NCBI GenBank assembly: GCA_037042915.1
Contig: CM073198.1
Coordinates: 4,092,001-4,156,000 of the forward strand
DNA length: 64,000 nucleotides
Source of the DNA: Auricularia sp. M13
Taxonomy: Eukaryota; Basidiomycota; Agaricomycetes; Auriculariales; Auriculariaceae
Reading direction: 5' to 3'
Shown: positions 11,596-23,727 of the stretch, one piece after another
Position numbering within the stretch: the first letter of the stretch is position 1
Layout: each line of letters opens with the position of its first letter
Notes under the pieces: model-generated
What the model was told of the DNA's origin: nothing
Seen by the model: the letters and a program-made list of their open reading frames with translations, nothing else
Databases searched by the model: none
Program-made: the position numbers and the translations under genes

Positions 11596-13372
11596 GGCTC
11601 CTCGTCCACTCTGACCCAATAAAAGACGGAAATTCTGCAACTCGGAGCGGCTCGTGCGAGTACATGTACTCTGGTTCCACACCACATGATGCGTCCTGAA
11701 ACCTGCAGCAGCTGGCTGAAAGCAGGCTAACTTCCTCCTGGTGTTGTGGCTCTCGTTGTTCATCCTATACACTGGCAGGATTGCATCTCGCCCATCTCCG
11801 AAGCGCTCGTGGGCGACGTGCACTGCTCCAAGTCCCCCCGCCGCCACTGCCTTTCTCTGTGGACCCCATGACTATCCACACGCGGCTTTGGTAACACTGA
11901 GGAACAGGGAAATCATGATGGTTACACTGCCGGTCTCTGGGAACTGCCCTCGTTTGCTCGTTCTGGGATACGGAGTCTAAACTCAAAGTACATCGGCTTC
12001 CAAGTTTTCCATGGGTTGGGCCTCTTTTCCTCACGCTTGGCTCTCGACTCTTGACTAGCAACGCGCCCTATCCAAAGGCTCGGGGCTCGAAGTTTCTCGC
12101 GCTGCCGCAGTGTTCGCTCTCTTCGGATTTTTGTTTGCAACTTTCGGCACATATAGGCGTCGGGCAGGCAGACGCCGTTTTCATTCCCCCTGGGCCCTGG
12201 GTTTCGGCACGCTGTCCGAGGAACGAATGACATCGCTGACATTTCCCGCTTTCTTCATCAGGCTCCTTGATTGGACGACTCCACACGCGCGATTATTGCC
12301 AGATTGAGCGCCTCACGCGAAGGTGCTAGCTGCATTCTGATTCGAGTCCTGCGGGTTGCAACATATTGAGGAAGGCAAGGTCGGGTCCTCGACGCCTCCG
12401 GTCTGATTGATTCGCTCTCAGGCTTCTCTCAGCGCTCTTTCTGTTATGCTGGTGCATGGCTGGTGCGGATAGTTGGTTAGCGACGGACACGTTCAATATT
12501 CAATCTCACGACGTCTCGTACGGATATTCACGGCCGATGGAATCGCGGTTACTAGGGGGGCTGTTCGGAATTCTGAAAGCGCTGCTGAGACGGCGTCCGG
12601 TCCTACGCATGCGACTCCCAAACGCTTGCTCCAATGTTCAACAGACCCTGAGCTGAAAATATCCCACACGTGGGAAGTCGCTCTGACACTTATGGAAAGT
12701 CGTCGGACCTTGGCAGGTACGGAGCTTGAAGGGTAAAACGAAACGCTGAGGCGGAGGCGTCGATGGGCAATACTGATATCTCGGAGGCGGGCCTGGGCAG
12801 TTGCAATCAACGCTGGCGAGTGCGAGTTTGATCCTCTTCGGCAACGATTCAACGCCATGGGAAGTCGTACAATGTGATGTTTTGTTCCCTCGGGGTTAGC
12901 GATGCTGTACAGGAAGAGGAGGAGCCGAGGCGTGGATAGTATTGTATCATTGAAACACTCTCATAATATGTATTAAGGACCCGCTCTTGTCAAACCTGTC
13001 AACGACGTCACAATACTTACAGTCAGTTCTTGAATGTAGCTGCGGCGATGGGTTGCATGTGGGAGTTGGGGGTTTTCTTACATTTGCCATCCAAAGTGAA
13101 GAGTACTGCCAGTGTACGACGAGTACCTATTCAGGTGCCATTGACAATGTGTTCTGAAATCTCACTGACAGTGATTCGTTGACGTCGTGGGTCACGGGCC
13201 TGCCGGGCATTTGACAGTTGACAGTGAGCGGGCCGATTTGGGAGTCGTGTGACCATTCGAGCATGTTCCGGGCGCGAGCGAGAGGTCGGGTGTAACCGGG
13301 ACGGCAGTTATACAAAAGTTCGGTGGGACCCGGAAAAGCTGGTCGTCTCGACCCGGAGCAAAGTCTGGCCTC
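11596..13372. other. Long stretch without a supported gene
   Basis: Upstream regions of receptor 2 (minus) and ERT1 (plus) meet here. Several 60-110 codon frames exist on both strands, but they lack ATG starts or splice support and none resembles a known family. No direct or inverted repeat stood out. Confidence 0.35.
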
Positions 13373-15453
13373 ATGGAAAGAGCAGGATCATCGTCTCTTG
13401 CACTTCAGTTTGCTGCATCGCTTGGGGCGGCCGCGACCCAGGGCCAGGCCCCTCACCCACACCCGGCAGCATATCTGCTGGGCGGACACCTGCGCCAGCC
13501 GAGCTCTCAGCAGCCCAGCGACGACGAGCACAATGGAGGCAAGAAATCGGGCGCGAAACCCAAACGCAAAAAGGTCAACCATGCTTGCCTGTATTGCAGG
13601 CGAAGTCACATGACATGCGACGAGGGTCGTCCATGCCAGCGCTGGTGAGTCTCACGCATTCAGTCAGTTCATTTGAATGTTGATTCTTACCACGTTTTGA
13701 CAGTATTAAACGCGAAATCGGTCACTTGTGCCACGACGACTATAAGCCGTCGCCGCGCAACAAGAGCCCAGAAGCAAATGGTCAAACTCAGTCTCCATCG
13801 GGGACCTCCACGCCGCAGACTGCCCCGCAGTCTCAGCAGTTGCAACAGCCATCTCCCACGGTAGAACAATTAGCCCAGCAATTTGTTCCTCATGGTAATC
13901 CGTGCCTCCTGTTCATCTGCCCTTTGTTAACCCTCATCTCAGCACCGCTCAACTATGTCATGCCAGCGGCGCCGATGCAGCAACAACACCAGCAGCAGCC
14001 GACAACCACCAACTGGCCATTGTACCCGTCGCAATTCAGCGGCTCAGGAATGCATCTGGAAGGCTTTGGCAATGAGTTCGCAGACTTGACGTGAGTCTCG
14101 CGGATGATCTACACACTATCCCGCGCTGATTCCGGTTCTTCCTCACCACAGGTCCATTCTCGACAACCTCGATGATCCCTTCTTCTTCACGACCCCTTCC
14201 TTCGGGCACTATCCTGCACCAGGTCCCTCAAGCCAACCCACACCGGCCACGGCTGCAGCGGAACCAGTCGCGTCGAGTTCATCCATCACGCTGGACCATG
14301 CCGCGCCCGACCAACCAGCGTCTCCCGCGCGGCCACTTGAAACGGAACCGGAGCCAGTGCTCCCCAGCGCGAACAAGACCGAGCGCTTCCTGCTCGCCGC
14401 CGCCGACCAGCCTAACGGGACGCGCAACGAGCGCCTGAGCCGCGTCATACACGCCAAGTACGAGGCGGGGCTTCTCAAGCCGTACAACTATGCGACGGGA
14501 TACGCGCGCCTGAGCAGGTGGATGGACCGCAGGTGCGTTGTGCGCCCGCGTCGACTGTAGTGTGATAGCCCCTGCCTGCCCACGCACTTGGAAAGAGCAT
14601 GGGGCTATCATCCTGCATTTGATTGGCGCGGTTCCTGCAGAGCTGCAAGCGCTGACATGGTCTTTGCCAGCGTCTCGCCCAAGGCTCGCCAGCAGATATT
14701 ACAGCCCCTGGGCATCCTGCGGCCCAAATTCCGCGTGAGTATGCATGCCGTACCGGTTCTGTGGCCAGCGCCATAACATTCCGCTGCAGGAAGTAGCGCA
14801 ATCTCTTACGGACATTGTAAGTCATTACCGCGTCGTTGAGATACTTTTCAGGCTGAACACGCCGCGCAGGACCTTGTATTAATCGAGGAGGCATTCGAGC
14901 GCCTGCTGCTCGACTATGATCGCGTCTTCAGTGTCATGGGCGTGCCCGCCTGCCTCTGGCGCCGCACGGGCGAGATCTACAAGGGCAACCGCGAGTTTGC
15001 TGAGCTAGTTGGCATCGAGGGGCACATGCTGCGCGATGTGCGTCCTGCCCCACCATTCATCCTTCGCTACTTCTAACCGCACCATAGGGCCGGCTATGCA
15101 TCTACGAGCTCATGGCGGAAGAGTCCGCGGTGAACTACTGGCAGAAGTTCGGCCAGGTGGCGTTCGACCCGGAGCACAAGGCCGTGCTGACGTCGTGCGT
15201 GCTGCGCTTCCAGCCGCTGGTGTCGCCGCAGGGCACCGTGCTGTCGCACCAGGCGGCGCTTCTGCCGCCGGCGACGCCCAGCATCAGCATGCCCGCGACG
15301 CCGCGCAGCGCGCTGCAGCTGCACCGCGAGCGCGAGGACAAGCGCGAGCGTGAGCGCGAGGACCGCTATGTGCATTGCTGCTGCAGCTTCACCATCCGCC
15401 GCGACGACAAGGGCCTGCCGAGCATGATCGTCGGCAACTTCATCAAATACTGA
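13373..15453 (+). CDS. ERT1: Ert1/AcuK-type Zn2Cys6 + PAS transcription factor of gluconeogenesis
   Basis: The Zn(II)2Cys6 cluster is split by the first intron (13645-13703): CLYCRRSHMTCDEGRPCQR then CIKREIGHLC, with basic PKRKK just before it. The sequence CRRSHMTCDEGRPCQRCIKR is the family signature of Ert1/Rds2/AcuK, which activate gluconeogenic genes on non-sugar carbon sources. A Q/P-rich linker follows, then a conserved block (KYEAGLLKPYNYATGYARL), then the PAS region with RPKFR, DLVLIEEAFERLLLDYDRVF and ACLWRRTGEIYKGNREFAEL, ending in GLPSMIVGNFIKY and TGA. About eight exons, all in frame as I splice them. A coil of E/R/K residues near 15330-15360 is inserted in the last exon before the final strand of the domain. 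Confidence 0.88.
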
Positions 15454-16003
15454 GGCCGTCGAGAGTCCACGCGTGGCGCGTCAATCTGCGAAGACTAATT
15501 ACTCGGATCACCTTCCCCTTTCTGGACAGAGGATACTCGCCTTCCCCGTTGGACTTCTCGCGGTCGTCCCCCGATTACCAATATTTCCCTCTTATTTATG
15601 ACGTTGCTACTGCTCTCTTGCTGTCCGTCGAGGTGTGTGTATTGAATATAACGACTGCTTTGGCTGCTTTGACTACTTGGACCGCCGCACAGTGGTCTAC
15701 GTTTGTCGGCCAGAAGCATGCCCATTGCCCAGTAGCGCTGCGCGGCTGGATCTCCTGTGCGACTGGGCGCGCTCCGACAGTTCTGACGCGCGTGGCAAGT
15801 GTACCCGGGCGATCGTTGGTCATCCACTATAGCTGCCCTGCACAGGTCATGCAGGTTTGGGCCTCAGTATTAGCGCATTGGGAAGCATCGCGGGCGATAG
15901 AAGCACACGCCCTGCGGCAAGTGGGCGTCCATAAGTGGGTCATCAGCTCAGCCTGTGCGGGCGAAGATTTCCCTGGAGAGAACTGCCCATACTGCTGCTA
16001 GCC
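15454..16003. other. Intergenic region
   Basis: 550 bp between ERT1 and the hydrolase. Open frames here are not conserved-looking; nothing else seen. Confidence 0.35.
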
Positions 16004-17413
16004 ATGTTGACGGAGACCGTTGTTCTCAACCTTCGCGGCGAGTGCGGGTTCACTGTCTCTGCCACCCATTATCGTCGTGGGCCTGAGAATCCCGGGGATG
16101 CTGCTCAGGCGCCGCTGACGCTGGTCCTCGCGCACGCCGCGGGGCTGCATAAGGAGTTGTGGGCGCCCGTCGTGCAGCACCTTCTCAACGTGTGTCCGCT
16201 GGTGTACGAGGCGTGGTCAATAGGTCTGCTTCTTCCACTCAACTTCTCTGGTGCCGTTTCTCATTGCCTTGGACGCTGCTTCTGTAGATTGCCCCAATTG
16301 CGGCGAGTCTTCGACGCTGAACGAAGATATACTTGAGGACTCGCCCGACAACTGTGAGTGCGTAACGTGTTTCTCAGAAAGATTCCTCATTATAACCTTC
16401 CAGGGTCTGGCTGGCACCATCCCAAAGCGATCGACGCGTTCCTCTCGTCGCCAACGCTCGGCCTGGCGGGGCGCACGCTGATCGGTGTCGGCCATTCCGC
16501 CGGCGGGAATGGCATAGTACTCCTCTCAACGCTGCGGCCGCTCGCAGGGCTCGTGCTGCTTGACGCGACGGTGTCCCCGGAGTCGGAAGACATGGACCAT
16601 GTCGCGCGCGTGCTCACCGTCATCGTCTGGAGCAAGCCCGACACCTGGATGTCACGCGACGCCGCGCTTGCCTCCATGCAGAAGATGCCGGGCTACCGCA
16701 CGTGGGACCCGCGCGCATTGGAGCTGTTTGCTGTGCGTAATTGTCTTTACCGCTTTGCCGTCGGTTCTTGAGGTGGGAAACTGAACTGATTCATCGGGGC
16801 TCGCCGCCGTGCGTTATGTAGGAACACGGACTGAAAGACCACCCCGCCTCGCGCTTTGCGGACCCGTACTCGTTTGGCGGCGTCACCCTCGCGTGCAGCA
16901 AGGCCAATGAGATGGTGCGCTCCGGCTCTCATCGGTGGGACCCGCGTGTCTAAAAGCAGGCTGTGCGACTGGCAATGGCAACAGGCAGCGTACCGCGATC
17001 GGCGACACCACCATTTTGCCTGGCAGACGTTGGTCGATCTCATCGAAGGAACGCCGCCGGACGCGCCGCAGGTCCACTTTATCTTCGCAAAGAAGGATGA
17101 GCTTGGGTGCGTAGCGCATCGTCACCAGTCTATCGACTGGCATGCTGATCAATCTCGGGTCCGCGTGTAGAATGACGGCATACAAGGAGGACATCGCGGA
17201 GCGCGTCGAGCGTTCTGGCCGCGGGAGCGTGCAGTGGATGTCGCCTGCCGGACATATGGTAAGAGCTCCGCAGTATGCCCCTTGCCAACTGTCAGTGGTG
17301 CTCACTGCGGTGTCAAGTTTCCCATGCAGTTCCCAGAACGGACGGGCGATGCGATTGCGCGCGCGCTTGCGGCCATCGAACGAGAAAGACACAAGAAGGC
17401 GGCCAAGTTGTAA
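16004..17413 (+). CDS. Alpha/beta hydrolase, peroxisomal Lpx1-like
   Basis: Seven exons, all in frame as spliced. Features of the fold in order: VLAHAAGLHKELWAP (oxyanion region), GVGHSAGGNG (nucleophile elbow with the catalytic serine), FIFAKKDEL (acid residue candidate) and SPAGHMFPE (catalytic histidine). The last exon reads ERERHKKAAKL and stop. AKL at the C-terminus is an accepted variant of the PTS1 import signal, and the basic residues before it help PTS1 function. Yeast Lpx1, a peroxisomal lipase of this fold, also ends in a PTS1 tripeptide. Substrate is not evident from sequence; an ester or acyl-chain hydrolase in peroxisomes is inference. Confidence 0.8.
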
Positions 17414-18326
17414 TCCGCTCTCCAAGAACCCAGACATCATCGTACAAATATGCCTTAGATTTTTTATACCCGGCCATACCACGCCTACCGCAGAGCCTAC
17501 GAGTGTCCTATTAATGTATTTATGCATGTGCCACGGTATAAACGTACATCGCCTGCCTAACCTTGTGCTATGTAACAGTCCACGTCTTTCTTATCACACA
17601 AACCTGCCATTCGCTCAAATGCAACAAGTCCGAATATGGCTGGGAAACAAACGGTCAGCCGGGCGGCAAGTCAGTTGTGTGCGTGCTGAAGCTCTGAATC
17701 GCTGAGGAGCGGGTCCGTGGAATGCAGAGACAACGCAACTGTTTACTCCTTTTCGAGCGAACGTAGACGTAGGGGGTGTTGGGCGGTTTGTCCGCGTTTC
17801 CCTCTTCGGTCCTATCAATTGTGAGCGAATAACCCCTTCACTTTCTATTGAATAAAGGGGATATATCACAGCCTACACTCCTGGCACGGATATTGATATC
17901 AACAAGCCCAAATGAAGGGGTAGTTTAAGGAGCTCGAGCCGTTTTGTGTGAGAAGTGGTAATATTATGACGATTATTGACCCTCTGTAGGCACTCCTTAC
18001 CCTCCTGTTGGACGACTACCATCCTATATTTTTTTGTCCGGGACAAGAGAGAAGCTGATGGTCGGGACTTTCGGAGCGCCAGCAACGGAAGGACCGAAGA
18101 CGGCAACCCGAATACGTCGTAGCGACGGGGTCCGGAGTCCGACTGACAACGAACTTGGAAGCCGACTTCACCATCATCTGGCTGGGCCACCTGGTTCTCT
18201 CTCTCCTGTACTTGACTTTCGTCCTTTCCTTTTACCGTTCACGCTCTTTCGCCCGCCCCGCACTGGCTGCCTCGCATGCTTTGCCGTTGTTCAGCGTAAC
18301 TTGACCCCCCGCACCAGCACCCGTAC
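17414..18326. other. Intergenic region, about 0.9 kb
   Basis: AT-richer than its neighbours around 17440-17600 and 17840-18030. No supported gene. It holds the promoter of the membrane protein at 18327. Confidence 0.4.
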
Positions 18327-20847
18327 ATGAGCAGCACCTTTTGCTTCTCAGTCGCCGAAACGCTACGATGCGCGGGCCTTACGCGCCAGGAATCGCTCTT
18401 TCTCCTCATTCCCGCCCTCGTCGAGGCTCTCATCGGTCTCCCGCTGCTGTACATAAAGCGCGGCCGATGCAGGTGCGTCTCGGTGCCACCGCAGTCGCTG
18501 CCTGTTGTTCTCATGTCACCCCTTTGCTCGCAGGATGTACTGGCTCTTTGTACTTGAAGGTCTTGTATATGCTGCACTCGCTACCATGGATTTCGTTGTG
18601 CATGCGCGTGCTGCGGACCTGTCACAAATGACTGCATTCAAAATAGTCGACCAGGTCATCGGTGAGCACCAGCTTCAAACCCAACTGCCGCGTATCTGAG
18701 CACGATTTCTACAGGCGCAACATCGTTCATACCACTGCTGTGCTATACGCTGTTCTTATATTTCTTTTCCCGGGCACGACTCCTTCCTCTCCTCTCCAAG
18801 CGCTGGAGCAAGCTCCTGTCGCGCACCATTCTGCTCTCAATACCGGTCATTATCGTCCTGAACGAGGTATCGTCGTTTCTCGGTATCCGCTATAGTACGT
18901 CACGTCGCTACCGAAGTCTCCTCAGGCTGTGGCTTGTGGCTGAATATTATGACTGACGTTGCGTTGCAGCCCCCATTCGGTTGCCAGACGGCAAGACGAC
19001 GCTCGGCGTCGGATTCGCCAACGCGTCTGCGCTCGGGCCGTGGAACATCATCGCGAACACGACGCTCGCGCTCGTCACGGCGTACCAGGCGATGCACTTC
19101 TGCGTCGCGTTCCTGCACTTCTTCCAAAAGGCGTTCCGCGGCGAGCGCGCGTTCTCGACGGCGTCCGAGCGCGACCTGCGGCTGCACGCGATGAACGGCA
19201 CCGGCTGGCTCGCCGCGGGCCTCAAGCTCGGCGCCGTCGAGACCGTCCTGGGCTTCGCGGGCTTCACCTTCGCGCCGACCATCGTGCGCCGCGTCCTGCG
19301 CGTGCTCGGCCGCGCCTGCATCCTCGTCGGCGTCAGTCTGAGGTGCGTTCTGGCCTGGCCTGCTTTGAAATTCGTTGCCGCCCGGGTGCTCATGCTGTTT
19401 CCCGCATGCAGCCCCGACGCGCCCGACTCCGAGGGATTCATGATGTTCGGCAGCCCCGGCGGCCCGCGCGGCGCCATGCAGCAGAAGCGCAGCGGCGGCG
19501 GCAAGGGACGCGACCTGCGCGCGCTGATTTCGCAGCCGCAGACGGAGACGTTCCGCAGGCTCGACGCGAACGACTCCAGCACGATGTTCAACGCCGGCGC
19601 CGGCGCGAGCACAACCACCCTCGGCGCGCCGCCGCCGACACAGCGGGTGACGGTGCACTTCGACGCGGCCAAGACGCCGCGGCTCGAGATGCGGTTCTCC
19701 GACTTCAACGTGCCCGCGGTGCCGTCGCTCCGCAGCCGCGCGTCGACGGCGTCCGAGGGCTCGGTGTACACCGTGCGCGACAGCCACGCCGTGCCGACGA
19801 TCCAGGCGCCGCCGCCGGCGCGCCGGCGCGGGCTGACGACGGGCAGCGTGCGCCCGTCGGTCGCCAGCACGGGCAGCGACGCGCTCGAGGCCGTCAAGCA
19901 GCTCACGCCGCGGTTCCCCGGGCCGCCACCCCGCGTCATGCGCGCGCAGACGCTGCCGAACATCGTTAAGACGCCCGCGCCCGTGACGGGCAACTCCCAC
20001 GGTCGATCTGCAGCGCAAGCTCTCGAAGCGCAAGCCCGCGGCGCTGCACTCGCCCGCGACGCTGCAGCAGGCGTTCCCGCCGCCGGTGACGCGGCTGAGC
20101 GTGCGCGCGGACACCGGCTACGTGTTCGTCGCGCCGCCGCGGCCGGACAGCTTCGTGCTCGTCTCGCCGTACCTCCCGGACGACGGCACGGCGGACTACG
20201 AGCCGTCCACGCCCACCAGCGGCGTGTCGCGCCAGACGTCCATGCGCTCGTCCGTCACGCGCCACACCCGCGCAGACTCGGCCGTAACGCCCCCCACGAC
20301 GGCCGGCACGCCGCTCTCGCTCACCGAGCGCAAGGCCGACCTCGGCCGCCTCGCGCGCCGCGCGCTGCGCGACCTGCCCGTCTCGCAGCACAGCGACTCC
20401 GGCGCGCGCCCGCCGTCGGGCTTCCACGTCGAGGAGGAGGACGCGGCGGAGATGCCGCCGCTGCCAAGACGGCGGCGCGGTGCGGCGGACGTGCCGCACA
20501 GCGTGCGCTACGACTCGACGGAGGTGCTGGGCATCCCGTGGCTCGCGCCCGAGCCCGAGCGCGAGGAGCGGGAAGGCGAGGACGGCGCGCCGGTGCCCGA
20601 GTCGTTCGAGACGGCGCCGATCGGGCGCGTCAGGACGGTGCGCGCGCGCACGACGCCCGCGCCGCGCGCCATGCACCAGACGCACAAGAGCGTGCAGGTC
20701 GAGAAGATGCTCGCCGGCGCCGCTCCCGCTGGGCCGTTCGCCGACCCGCCGCGCGTCGACTCGGGCGACGAGCGCGCGAGCATGGGCCCATGGGCATCCA
20801 TGAGTCCCAGCATGGTTCGCGCGAGAGGAGAGCCCGCCCATGCATGA
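18327..20847 (+). CDS. Polytopic membrane protein with long disordered tail
   Basis: N-terminal third has six or seven hydrophobic segments spread over exons 1-4: SLFLLIPALVEALIGLPLLY, WLFVLEGLVYAALATMDFVV, FIPLLCYTLFLYFF, ILLSIPVIIVLNEVSSFLG, IIANTTLALVTAYQAMHFCV and GLKLGAVETVLGFAGFTF. Introns of 50-70 nt separate them; an intron at about 19342-19410 precedes the tail. From about 19415 the protein is a long S/P/R-rich cytosolic tail (about 470 codons), typical of a regulated plasma-membrane protein. I do not recognise the family. One extra base in a GGG run near 19986 breaks the frame; either side reads well (VKTPAPV before, VDLQRKLSKRKPAAL after). Very high GC (third-position C/G) in the tail creates long shadow frames on both strands. 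Confidence 0.65.
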
Positions 20848-21358
20848 TTTATTCCATTTTTCCTGTTTCCATTCCATTCCCCCTTGACGATCCACCCCCT
20901 CCCCCCGTTACCCTTTGACTTCCCGCTTCCAAGTTCATCTTGACCCTCTGACATTGTTGTTGAGTTCTAGTTCTGGGCACCACGATCTCTATACGGATCG
21001 GAAATTGTACTGTTATGCAGGGACAATGATATCCAGCCCCAGACACTGGCAGGCTGTGGACACGCATGCATCTTTTGGGCATTGCACGGGGGGAGACGCC
21101 TTGTGATGAGGACACGATGTGTGCCAGCACTGACAGGAAAATGCTGGCTGCTGACTGCCGCTAATAGGAAGCATGGCATTCCAATGAATCACATAAGCAA
21201 GCAAGTCTGAGAGAGCTTGAGATCAATTGGAGACTGAGATAAAGGTATACTTATGCTTGGACTTTACCGCAGCGACTGATTCTATGGCCCGGGGTTGGAC
21301 TTGAACACCACCTAGATCTGCGTTACAACCTGGCTACAACCCATCAACCGCTCGCAAC
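20848..21358. other. Intergenic region with a tRNA-like scrap
   Basis: About 510 bp. Near 21284-21308 the minus strand resembles the T-arm and acceptor end of a tRNA, but no complete cloverleaf forms (see rejected list). Confidence 0.35.
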
Positions 21359-21931
21359 ATGGGAATAGAGGAGCAGCCTGAGCAGCCCGCCCCGCCCGAG
21401 AGCACTCAACCGCCGCCGCCGCCGCCGGAGCCGCCGCTGCTGGCGGCCTCCCGGCCGCGCCACAACGACATGGACGACGGGCCGTTCGCTTGCCAGACGC
21501 ACGTGCTGCAGCGCCTCGGGCCGGGCGCGCGCCGCCTCGACGTCGACCCGCGCGACCGCGACGTGGTCGTCAACGTCCGCGAGCGCGCGGACACCGTGCG
21601 CGTGCTGCACCTGCAGAACGTGCGCGCCGACACGCTGCGCGCCGCCGAGCGCGCGCTCGACGCCTTCCTCGACGCCATCGCTGGGGCTGGGAGTGGCAGG
21701 AGGTCGGCGCACACGATGTTCGAGCGCCGGGACGACGCGCACCTGCGCCTGCGCGCGCGCGCCGAGGCGGGCGCTCGTGAGCGCGGCCTTGGCCTCGTGT
21801 GGGAGCACGATGCGTTCCCGCGCGACTCGTTCCGCCGGACGTGCTCGCAGCCGCGATACATGCTCTGCTTCTGCGACGACGGCACGCTCGAGCGCACGAC
21901 CGGGACGCGGGGCGTGCCGTGGTACCCTTGA
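21359..21931 (+). CDS. Intronless hypothetical protein, 190 aa
   Basis: Single open frame with ATG at 21359 and TGA at 21929. N-terminus is proline-rich (residues 15-30), then a compact R/D/E-rich region with DVDPRDRDVVVNVRERADTV, AERALDAFLDAI, and a C-terminal RTCSQPRYMLCFCDDGTLER. Two cysteines close together and the hydrophobic YMLCF suggest a folded core. I do not recognise the family. A long frame also exists on the opposite strand over the same bases, a common effect of this GC content; I prefer the plus frame for its amino-acid make-up and better start context. Confidence 0.5.
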   Translation: MGIEEQPEQPAPPESTQPPPPPPEPPLLAASRPRHNDMDDGPFACQTHVLQRLGPGARRLDVDPRDRDVVVNVRERADTVRVLHLQNVRADTLRAAERALDAFLDAIAGAGSGRRSAHTMFERRDDAHLRLRARAEAGARERGLGLVWEHDAFPRDSFRRTCSQPRYMLCFCDDGTLERTTGTRGVPWYP

Positions 21932-22283
21932 GGGTAGTGGGGTTATTGTCCCAGTTGGTTGATTAAATGGTTGCGGGATGGCTTGCACCTTGACTATTTC
22001 ATTCTGAAGTGAACACGACGCGAGGTTCAGAGATGCGATTGGAGACTATGATCAGGCTATATGGCAAACTCGAGACGAGAGAACTTCTAACTATCCGGAC
22101 ACATCGAGCAACTATCTATAAACAAAGTGTGCAGACGACAAACGAGGCAAGCGACAACAGAAAGGGATATACGATGACGGAGAGAGATGGCGTAAGTGGG
22201 AATGCATATCGATTCAGACATGATGAGAAAGGGCGCACGGGACACGCGTGGCACGCGGCGCGGAGTCGCATAGGTATTTAAAC
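21932..22283. other. Intergenic region
   Basis: Convergent 3' ends of the 21359 and 22284 genes. Nothing coding or repeated seen. Confidence 0.4.
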
Positions 22284-23294
22284 TCACGCGCTCGCCGAGG
22301 CACCATCCCGGTCCTTGTCCTCCTTCTCCGTTGTGTCGTGGCGCTCATCGAGCTTGCGCGACCGATGGCCGCTGCGCTTGCCGCGCCGCTTCTTGCGTGG
22401 CGGCGGCGGCGGCGAGTGCGGCGTCTCGCGCTTCCTGCGCGGCGGCGAGCCCGAGACGGCGGGCAGGAATCCCGCGGCCAGCGTGTGGCCCGCGCCGGGC
22501 ACCAGAGCCGGGTCCGTCGACGGCTGCGCGGTGGCGTCGATGCCGAACATGACGGCCGGCTGGCGCGTCAATGTCGTGACCGACGATGGCGCCGCGATGG
22601 TCCCGATATCCAGCAGAGTCGGGGCCTCGCGCAACAGCGCCGTCTTGCGCAGCTGCGCGCTGGTGCTGGCGGACGACGACGAGGTCGACGCGCCACTGCT
22701 TGTGGAGGGTGCCGCCTTGGCCTTGCTCGTCAGCGGCGGCGGCGGCGGACACTGCGACACGGATTCAGCATCGAGCGGGCAATAAACGGTAAGCATTGGA
22801 CGCACCTTGGACAGCGTTGCTTTGATCTTCGTCGGGTTCCGCGCCGCGCTGGTAGCGGCGGTCGCGGTCAAGTTCTGATTCGTCTGCGCCGTAGCGCCAG
22901 TGTGTGCGTTGTTCGCGGGCTCGCCTGCGCTCGACCGGGCCTCTGCGCGCGACGGCGCCGGCGCATCGCTCTCGACCCGGCGCCGCTTCTCGTCGCGCGC
23001 CGCGTCCTCCTCGGCGCGCTTGCGCTTAAGCCTGATCTCCTTCTGGGTCGCCTCGACGGCCGCCTGGATCGGGTCCGGCTTCTTCTCGCGCGGCCACGCG
23101 CCCGGCATCGTCAGCGCGGGGCTGGGCTCGGCGCGCAGCGTGCGCAGGTTGACGAAGGCGTTCGTGCGCCGAAGCGGGGCGATACGGCGGGCAGCGGTGG
23201 GCGCGGCGGCGGCGGCAACGTTGGGCACTGGGGCGGCGGGCGCAGAGGTAGCAGCGGCAGGGGTAGCCGGGGGAGTGGGGAGGGCAGCGCTCAT
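22284..23294 (-). CDS. Disordered basic/coiled protein, probably nuclear, 336 aa
   Basis: Single-exon frame; ATG chosen at 23294 because a TATA box lies 45-55 bp upstream, which argues against the longer start at 23417. N-terminus is an A/P-rich stretch, then RRTNAFVNLRTLRAEPSP, then a helix of alternating charge (EATQKEIRLKRKRAEEDAAR) that includes a likely bipartite nuclear signal (KRKR...DEKRRR). The middle is S/T-rich; the C-terminus has PPRRKRE and PRKKRRGKRSG before a K/E-rich end. I do not recognise it. Low complexity means a homology search may find little. Confidence 0.55.
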   Translation of the reverse strand: MSAALPTPPATPAAATSAPAAPVPNVAAAAAPTAARRIAPLRRTNAFVNLRTLRAEPSPALTMPGAWPREKKPDPIQAAVEATQKEIRLKRKRAEEDAARDEKRRRVESDAPAPSRAEARSSAGEPANNAHTGATAQTNQNLTATAATSAARNPTKIKATLSKVRPMLTVYCPLDAESVSQCPPPPPLTSKAKAAPSTSSGASTSSSSASTSAQLRKTALLREAPTLLDIGTIAAPSSVTTLTRQPAVMFGIDATAQPSTDPALVPGAGHTLAAGFLPAVSGSPPRRKRETPHSPPPPPRKKRRGKRSGHRSRKLDERHDTTEKEDKDRDGASASA

Positions 23295-23339
23295 GGTTGC
23301 GAGTGGGCAAAAGTGGGGCGGCACCGTCTGCGGAGCCGC

Positions 23340-23348
23340 CTTATATAA
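23340..23348 (-). promoter_or_regulatory. TATA box for the 22284-23294 gene
   Basis: On the minus strand the sequence reads CTTATATAAGG, a near-perfect TATA box, 46 bp or so upstream of the ATG at 23294. It supports that start. Confidence 0.6.
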
Positions 23349-23727
23349 GCCCAACTTGGTCACGTGCCTCCTTCCTCCACCACGTTTGACGGCAATCACC
23401 GAACCGCCCTTTCCCATTGTTCGAGCGTTTTCATTTAATCATTAATGTCGCTTGCAAGCGATCGAACGATAGAGAACTGTTCGCTAGAGGCTGCACCGCG
23501 TGGGACTCTTCATTTCCACAGATGAATTACTAATACAGTGCCACCTCCTCTGCCGCAGTTCTATTGTCCTCCCGCGATCGAACAGCCAGCGCTGATCTTT
23601 GCCCAATGCCTACCGTGCTTTAGCTACCTGCATGACTAACCCCGATGGGCATGCTAGCACAGTGATGCGAAGGTGCTGACTTACCATCTAAGGCAGAGAT
23701 CAGCGGCTACACGAAGTCCGAGTCGCT

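Noticed and set aside
18900-20895. Long minus-strand frames opposite the polytopic membrane protein
   Set aside because: Caused by extreme third-position G/C in the plus-strand gene; R/A/G-rich content and no domain.
21284-21345. tRNA gene on the minus strand
   Set aside because: TTCAAGTCC and CCCCGGGCC look like a T-loop and acceptor, but the T-stem does not pair and no 5' acceptor strand or anticodon arm fits.
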